In this document: positions 59,071 through 64,000 of the stretch, piece by piece | Numbering within the stretch: position 1 is the stretch's first letter | Layout of the letters: every line of letters starts with the position of its first letter | NCBI GenBank assembly: GCA_023388255.1 | Contig: JAEWGO010000001.1 | Coordinates: 1 to 64,000 of the forward strand | Direction of reading: 5' to 3' | From: Pseudomonadota bacterium | Lineage (GTDB): Bacteria; Pseudomonadota; Gammaproteobacteria; Xanthomonadales; Rhodanobacteraceae | Length of the DNA: 64,000 nucleotides | The notes under the pieces: model-generated | Told to the model about the DNA's origin: nothing | The model's database searches: none | Seen by the model: the letters and a program-made list of their open reading frames with translations, nothing else | Translations under genes and position numbers: made by a program

Positions 59071-60563
59071 CCGGGACGTCGCGTGCGTGCCGGGGATATG
59101 CCATCGCCCTCGTTGTGGTCGCGCTGCTTGCCGCGTTTGCGTTCCCCTTGTCCGCGCAACTGTCCGGCATGCAGGACGCCGACGGCATCATCACGGCGTA
59201 CATGTCCACACAGAAGCTGACTTGGTATTTCTGGCGCCAGGACCGCTTTCTCAATCTTTTGCCGGCGCTGGCGTGGCCGGTTGCCAACGTTGCGTGGAAC
59301 CTCCACCTGCAGATCTTCCTGCGTGCGTTCTTCGCGTTCCTCGCGCCACTCGGCGTGCTTTACGTGCTGCGCCCGTCGGCGCGCTTCCTGCTGCCGGCGA
59401 CGCTGGTGGCGAGCGCGCTGCTTGCGGTTCTGCTTGACGGCATCGCCGATTTCAACCTGTATGTGCACCACGTCCCGGTGGGCACCTCGCTGGTGCTGTT
59501 CGCGGTGTCGGCGATGCTGTTCCGTCGCCGTGAGCGCGGATGGCCCTGGCTCGCGTGTGCGTTCGCGATCGCGTTCCTCGCCTATGCGACCAACATCGCC
59601 CTGCTGCTGCTGGCGTTGCCGCTGCTCGCGCTTGCGTTCGCCCTGAACCTGTCGCCGCGTCGCGAACTGGCGGCGTTCCTTGCACTCAACGTGCTTGTCA
59701 TCGTGCTTGCCTATGGACATGCGCGCGTCTTCGGCGAAGCGCAGACGCAATTCGGCAGCGGTGAGGTTTCCTGGCATGCGATCCGCCACGGCTATGCGGT
59801 CGTGGCCTCGCGTCTGCATGTCGCCGGCTTTTGCGTCGCGGCTCTGCTCGCGGTCATGGCCGGATTGTTCTGTCGTCGTCGCGACGCGCTGGCGGCGGCG
59901 CTGTTCGCGCTGTATTGCCTCGCCGGCATTGGCGGGCTGTCGTGTTCGCAATGGGTGCAGGTCAATCTGTACGAGATCCGCTACTACCTGATGTTCGAGG
60001 TCGGCTTGGCGGCGTGCATCGCCTTCGTGCTCGTGGGCGCCACCGAACGCGTATTGGCCACGGAATGGCGGATGGGTGCACTCGTGGTGCTGTCGCTAGG
60101 CGTCGCATGGAGCATCGGTCTGCATGGAACGGCGGCATCGCCCGACGAACTGGTCGGATCGACATGGCGCGAATCCGCGCGGGATTGGGGGCGCGCGGCG
60201 ATCGAGCATCGCGCACAGGTCGTTGCCGGCGACTTCTGGGATGCGTGGCCGACGGTCTTCGAAGCCGACCGCCTGCGTGGCGCCGATGCAGCATCGCGCG
60301 AGCCGATCCATGCTGCGACCTGGCGCAGCCGGCCACTGCACGCTCGCGTCGTCGAGAGCGCCGCTGCAACCGGAAGTTTGCGCGTGCTGTGCCTGCCCGA
60401 GCTCGCCGATTGCGTGCATGCGGTGGAGGATGCATTTCAGGTCCGTGTCGTCGCGCCGCCTGAAGCTGCCGAGGAGCTGCGCGACGCCAAGGGACGTGGC
60501 ATGCGTCTGCTCACCTTGCGCATCGCGCCGCCCGCCGCGGCCGGCATGCCCGGATCGCAGTGA
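59067..60563 (+). CDS. Polytopic membrane protein, probable GT-C glycosyltransferase
   Basis: A 498-residue protein with about ten membrane helices followed by a soluble C-terminal domain (about 350-498). The first extracytoplasmic loop contains SGMQDADGIITAYMS with Asp37 and Asp39, placed as the DxD/ExD motif of GT-C transferases. This family uses polyprenol-phosphate sugars, which the coupled upstream gene would supply. No close family is recognised, so the assignment rests on topology, the acidic motif and the gene pairing. The acceptor is unknown. Start ATG 59067 overlaps the preceding stop. Confidence 0.65.
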   Translation: MTGTSRACRGYAIALVVVALLAAFAFPLSAQLSGMQDADGIITAYMSTQKLTWYFWRQDRFLNLLPALAWPVANVAWNLHLQIFLRAFFAFLAPLGVLYVLRPSARFLLPATLVASALLAVLLDGIADFNLYVHHVPVGTSLVLFAVSAMLFRRRERGWPWLACAFAIAFLAYATNIALLLLALPLLALAFALNLSPRRELAAFLALNVLVIVLAYGHARVFGEAQTQFGSGEVSWHAIRHGYAVVASRLHVAGFCVAALLAVMAGLFCRRRDALAAALFALYCLAGIGGLSCSQWVQVNLYEIRYYLMFEVGLAACIAFVLVGATERVLATEWRMGALVVLSLGVAWSIGLHGTAASPDELVGSTWRESARDWGRAAIEHRAQVVAGDFWDAWPTVFEADRLRGADAASREPIHAATWRSRPLHARVVESAAATGSLRVLCLPELADCVHAVEDAFQVRVVAPPEAAEELRDAKGRGMRLLTLRIAPPAAAGMPGSQ

Positions 60564-60803
60564 CGACGACACGTCGCTGAGCGCAACGCAATCGGTCTGT
60601 TTCGTCGTCACCTCAGCGGCCACGAGCAGCGGATGACCCGCCACCGCGGCTGAAGCGGTAGCGGCCGGATGCGCTCCTCATCCGCGACGGCTTCGAATGG
60701 CGCGAGGCGGAGCTGCGCGTTCGCAGGTGTCGATACAAGCGCCCGGCGATTCCATCGTTCGTCAAACGGACGTGCGGCGGGATGACGAGCGATGGAGATC
60801 TTC

Positions 60804-63800
60804 CTAGCCTCTCGCAAGCTGCAGGCGCGCGCGCTTTTCCGCCTTGCGCTGGCGCCGACGCTGGCTGAGGCGCGCGAAGATCAGGTAGATCGCCGGTGTC
60901 GAGATCAGCGTGAGGCTCTGCGACACGATCAGGCCGCCGATCATCGCGATGCCGAGTGGACGACGCAGTTCCGCACCGGTGCCAAAGCCGATCGCCAGCG
61001 GCAGAGCGGCGCAGATCGCGACCATCGAGGTCATCATGATCGGGCGGAAGCGCACCAGCGACGCTTCGCGGATCGCTTCAAGCGGCGGCAGGCCGTGCTC
61101 GCGTTCGGCGACGAGCGCGAAGTCGACCATCATGATCGCGTTCTTCTTGACGATGCCGATCAGCAGCACGATCGCGATCATCGAGATCACCGACAATTGC
61201 GTGCCGGTGACAACCATTGCGAGCAGCGCACCGACGCCGGCTGATGGCAGGGTCGAGAGGATCGTGACCGGATGGATCAGGCTCTCGTAGAGCATGCCAA
61301 GCACGATGTAGACGGTGATGATCGCGCCGAAGATCAGGATCGAGTTGTCGCCCTGCTGCTTCTGGAAATTGCGGAAATCGCCGGCGAAATCGAGGCGGAT
61401 GTCGCCCGGCATGCGCATGCCGGCGATCGCGTCCTGGATCAGGCGCGTGGCCTGGCTCATGGTCGCGTCGGGCGCGAGGTTGAAGCTCAGGCTGATCGTC
61501 GAGAACTGGTCTTCGTGGCTGACCTCGGTCGGCGCGATTCCATCGACCATCTTCGTCAACGCGGTGATCGGCACCATCGCACCGGAGTTCGAGCGCACGT
61601 AGAGCTTGTCGAGCGAGCCCGGGTCGGTGGCCTGGTTCGGCAGCGCGCTGACCACGACCTTGAACTGGTTGATGTCTGAATAGATCGTCGAGACCTGGCG
61701 CTGGCCGAACGCGTCGTACAGTGCGCTGTCGATCGCTGCGACGCTGACGCCGAGGCGCGCGGCGGTGTCGCGGTCGATCCGCAGGGTCTGGCGCGGGCCG
61801 GCATCGTCGATGTCGCTGCCGACGTCGCGCAGCTGGGGAATCTTCTTCAGCACGTCGATCAGTTTCGGCGCCCACACTTGCAATTGCGCGATGTCGTTGC
61901 CCTTGAGCGACACCTGATACTGGCCGCCGCTGCCGCCGGACCCGCCGCCGCCGCCGCTCGGCAGATCCTGCACGGGGCGCAGGCGCATGCGGATTCCCGG
62001 CACGTTTGCGGCCATCGCATTGAGGCGCGTCATCACCGTGAAGGTCGAATCGCCATTGCGTTCGGCCAACGGTTTCAGGCTGATGTAGAGCTGCCCGGAG
62101 CCGCCACCGCCACCGCCCCAGCCGCCGCCGAGGCGCGAGCCGACACTTTCCACGGCTGGATCCTTCATCACCAGCCCGGCGATGATCTGCTGCTGCTCCA
62201 TCATTCGCGAAGGCGACACGTCCGAACCGGCGCTGGTGCGCCCTTGCAGCATGCCGGTGTCCTGCTGCGGGAACAGGCCGCCCTGAACGAAGCGCATCAG
62301 GAAGATCGTGATGACGATCAGCAGTACCGGCTGCAGTGCGGTCAGCCGCGGCCATGCCAGTGCGTGATCGAGCGCGCGGCGATACAGACCGAGCATGCCG
62401 GCATGAAAAGCTTCGAGGCGGCGGCCGAGGCGCGACGGCGTGGACGATCCATGCGGCTTGAGGAAACGCCCGCAGAGCGCCGGAGTCAGGGTCAGCGAAA
62501 CAATCGCGGAGAACACGATCGCCGCGATCAGCGTCACCGTGAATTCCTTGAAGAACATGCCGGTGATGCCGCCCGCGAACACGATCGGCACGAATACGGC
62601 GATCAGCGATGCGGTGATCGAGACGATTGTGAAACCGATCTCGCGCGCGCCGAGCAGGGTAGCCTCGATCCGCGACATGCCCGCATCGATATGACGGATC
62701 ACGTTCTCGATCACGACGATCGCATCGTCGACGACGAAACCGATCGCGATGACCAGCGCCATCAGCGACATGTTGTCGAGCGTGTAGCCGAGCACGTACA
62801 TCACGATGAATGCGCCGGCCACCGAGAGCGGCACGGCGGTTGCCGCGATCAGCGTCGGCGCAAGCCGGCGCAGGAACAGTGCCATCGTCAGAACGACCAT
62901 GCAGAGACTGATCAGCAGGCTGACCTGCACCTCGTCGATCGAGGCGCGGATGATCGGCGTGCGGTCGAAGAATGGTGTCAGCGTGACGCCGCTCGGCAAC
63001 CAGCTCTGCATTTGCGGGATGTCGTTCTTCACGCTGTCGACAGTCGCGATCACGTTCGCATCGACCTGCTTGCGCACGAACAAGAGGATCGCGCGACGCG
63101 CGCCGAACCACGCCGCCTGGTACTGGTCCTGCTGGCCGTCATAGACGCGCGCGACATCTTTCAGGCGCACCGGAACGCCGTCCTTCGTGGAGATCACGAG
63201 GTCGGCGAACTCCGATGCGGCATGCAGTGCGTCGTTCGCGACGACTGCCATCGTGGTCTTGCCGTCGGACAGGAACCCTTGCGGCGAAGTCACGTTCGCC
63301 GCGACCAGCGCATTGCGCACCTGGTCGGGCGACAGACCCATCGCGTTCAGCGCGCGCAGGTTCAGGTCGACGCGCACCGCCGGTGTCGCGCCGCCGGCGA
63401 TGTCGACGTCGCTGACGCCGGGCAGCTGGCGGATGCGCTGTGCGAGCAGCGAGTCGGCATAGTCGTAGAGTTTCGACAACGGCTCGGTATCCGACGTCAG
63501 CGCGAGTGCGAGCACCGGCTGGTTGTTCGGATTCATCTTGCGATAGGTGGGTGCGTTGGTCAGGCCGGAGGGCAGGTCAGGCGCTGCAGCGTTGATCGCG
63601 GCCTGCACATCGCGCGCATAGTCGTCGACCTTGCGACCGCCGTTGAACATCAGGATCACTGCGGCGCTGTTCTCGCTGCTCGACGAGTTGATCGTGTCGA
63701 TGCCGGGAATCTGGCCGAGGTGGCGTTCGAGTGGCGCGGCGACGGTCGAAGCCATCACGTCCGCGCTGCCGCCGGGCTGGTTCGCGGTGACGAAGATCGC

Positions 63801-63929
63801 CGGGAACTCCAGGTTTGGCAGCGCGGCGACGCCGAGCTGGAAATAGCAGATCATGCCGATGACGAACAGGCCGATTGCCAGCAGCGAGGCGGCGATCGGC
63901 CGACGAATGAAGGGGCCGGAGATGTTCAT
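60804..63929 (-). CDS. RND-family multidrug efflux permease (MdtB/MdtC-like)
   Basis: An inner membrane proton antiporter of 1041 residues with twelve helices that expels drugs through a tripartite pump. The N-terminus MNISGPFIRRPIAASLLAIG is typical of MdtB/MdtC. Signatures are GVAALPNLEFPAI, VVDDAIVVIENVIRH with the transmembrane-4 Asp pair, GGITGMFFKEFTVT, LTPALCGRFLKP, IPFxP-type GGLFPQQDTGML and GIVKKNAIMMVDFAL. Two glycine-rich loops (GGGWGGGGGGSGQ and SGGGGGSGGSGG) in the porter domain are unusual. The stop of an upstream partial frame overlaps its start. Adaptor and outer membrane genes are not in the window. Confidence 0.95.
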   Translation of the reverse strand: MNISGPFIRRPIAASLLAIGLFVIGMICYFQLGVAALPNLEFPAIFVTANQPGGSADVMASTVAAPLERHLGQIPGIDTINSSSSENSAAVILMFNGGRKVDDYARDVQAAINAAAPDLPSGLTNAPTYRKMNPNNQPVLALALTSDTEPLSKLYDYADSLLAQRIRQLPGVSDVDIAGGATPAVRVDLNLRALNAMGLSPDQVRNALVAANVTSPQGFLSDGKTTMAVVANDALHAASEFADLVISTKDGVPVRLKDVARVYDGQQDQYQAAWFGARRAILLFVRKQVDANVIATVDSVKNDIPQMQSWLPSGVTLTPFFDRTPIIRASIDEVQVSLLISLCMVVLTMALFLRRLAPTLIAATAVPLSVAGAFIVMYVLGYTLDNMSLMALVIAIGFVVDDAIVVIENVIRHIDAGMSRIEATLLGAREIGFTIVSITASLIAVFVPIVFAGGITGMFFKEFTVTLIAAIVFSAIVSLTLTPALCGRFLKPHGSSTPSRLGRRLEAFHAGMLGLYRRALDHALAWPRLTALQPVLLIVITIFLMRFVQGGLFPQQDTGMLQGRTSAGSDVSPSRMMEQQQIIAGLVMKDPAVESVGSRLGGGWGGGGGGSGQLYISLKPLAERNGDSTFTVMTRLNAMAANVPGIRMRLRPVQDLPSGGGGGSGGSGGQYQVSLKGNDIAQLQVWAPKLIDVLKKIPQLRDVGSDIDDAGPRQTLRIDRDTAARLGVSVAAIDSALYDAFGQRQVSTIYSDINQFKVVVSALPNQATDPGSLDKLYVRSNSGAMVPITALTKMVDGIAPTEVSHEDQFSTISLSFNLAPDATMSQATRLIQDAIAGMRMPGDIRLDFAGDFRNFQKQQGDNSILIFGAIITVYIVLGMLYESLIHPVTILSTLPSAGVGALLAMVVTGTQLSVISMIAIVLLIGIVKKNAIMMVDFALVAEREHGLPPLEAIREASLVRFRPIMMTSMVAICAALPLAIGFGTGAELRRPLGIAMIGGLIVSQSLTLISTPAIYLIFARLSQRRRQRKAEKRARLQLARG

Positions 63930-64000
63930 CCCGTCACGCTTCGCATGTCATCACCCCAGCCCTTTCCTGCATGCCGGAAAGTGCGAGGATCGGATGGGCT
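63926..64000 (-). CDS. Possible 3' end of an upstream gene coupled to the RND permease
   Basis: On the minus strand a frame is open from the window edge for 24 codons and ends in TGA overlapping the permease ATG (ATGA). MdtBC-like permeases are often coupled in tandem, so the end of a partner gene is expected here. The codons are less GC-rich at third positions than neighbouring genes, so this is weak. Confidence 0.3.
   Translation of the reverse strand, partial: SPSDPRTFRHAGKGWGDDMRSVTG

Noticed and set aside
1..64000. tRNA, rRNA and mobile-element genes
   Set aside because: No cloverleaf with a TTCGA-type arm, no rRNA signature and no transposase or integrase motif was found. Small RNAs without strong structure could be missed.

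Overview
The window is about 64 kb of GC-rich chromosomal DNA from a gammaproteobacterium. The best fit is Xanthomonadales (Lysobacterales), probably near Rhodanobacteraceae such as Dokdonella. This rests on gene content and order: a ctaC-ctaD-ctaG-ctaE operon with an inward-facing twin-transmembrane gene, a TTG-started 1060-residue PutA without a DNA-binding domain, and secreted proteins ending in an IF-x-[DN]-GF-[DE] tag. No reference search was possible, so the placement is an inference. I see no tRNA, rRNA, CRISPR array, transposase, integrase or prophage gene. This is an ordinary core-genome stretch with patches of decay.

Layout. 1-2.9 kb: the end of an NAD-type formate dehydrogenase operon (fdsA, fdhD, fdsD). 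2.9-7 kb: a secreted esterase, a FadL-type porin and a secreted beta-helix protein. 7.3-8.2 kb: a broken histidine kinase. 8.2-11.4 kb: putA. 11.8-20 kb: the complete aa3 cytochrome c oxidase operon with heme A synthesis (ctaC, ctaD, a small assembly protein, ctaG, ctaE, SURF1, a Sco-like protein, ctaA, ctaB). 20.4-24.2 kb: a secreted subtilisin-fold protein and a tagged secreted protein. 24.2-30.3 kb: a BASS-type transporter, an S9 peptidase, glutathione peroxidase, a periplasmic phosphatase, an MFS transporter and a hypothetical. 30.3-35.7 kb: a CadC-like membrane regulator, a tagged Kelch protein and a phytoene-desaturase-like oxidoreductase. 35.7-40.5 kb: a small basic protein, cspA, dnaG, a PspC-domain protein, yqeY and rpsU, with tsaD divergent. 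40.6-44.8 kb: a YCII/ECF42 sigma pair, ada and a glutathione S-transferase. 44.8-50 kb: a YaiI-family protein, a lipase-like protein, an S10 carboxypeptidase, a small secreted protein and a sterol-desaturase-like protein. 50-56 kb: a remnant of a hybrid kinase, a tagged beta-helix protein, a PD40 protein with an IPTL-like C-terminal anchor, a second CadC-like regulator, a LuxR remnant and chaB. 56-64 kb: a 3-hydroxybutyrate oligomer hydrolase whose lipoprotein leader lies in another frame, a polyprenol-phosphate glycosyltransferase paired with a GT-C-like membrane protein, and an MdtC-type RND pump.

Main themes. (1) Five exported proteins carry the short motif IF-x-[DN]-GF-[DE], four of them at or near the C-terminus. 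I know of no named sorting class for it, and it is the best candidate for something undescribed here. (2) A palindromic intergenic repeat (core GCGGCCA-TCCG-TGGCCGC) occurs four times, always on the + strand, and two copies bracket ctaD. (3) Three genes for two-component signalling have decayed independently. (4) Two CadC-like one-component receptors sit beside genes for exported proteins.
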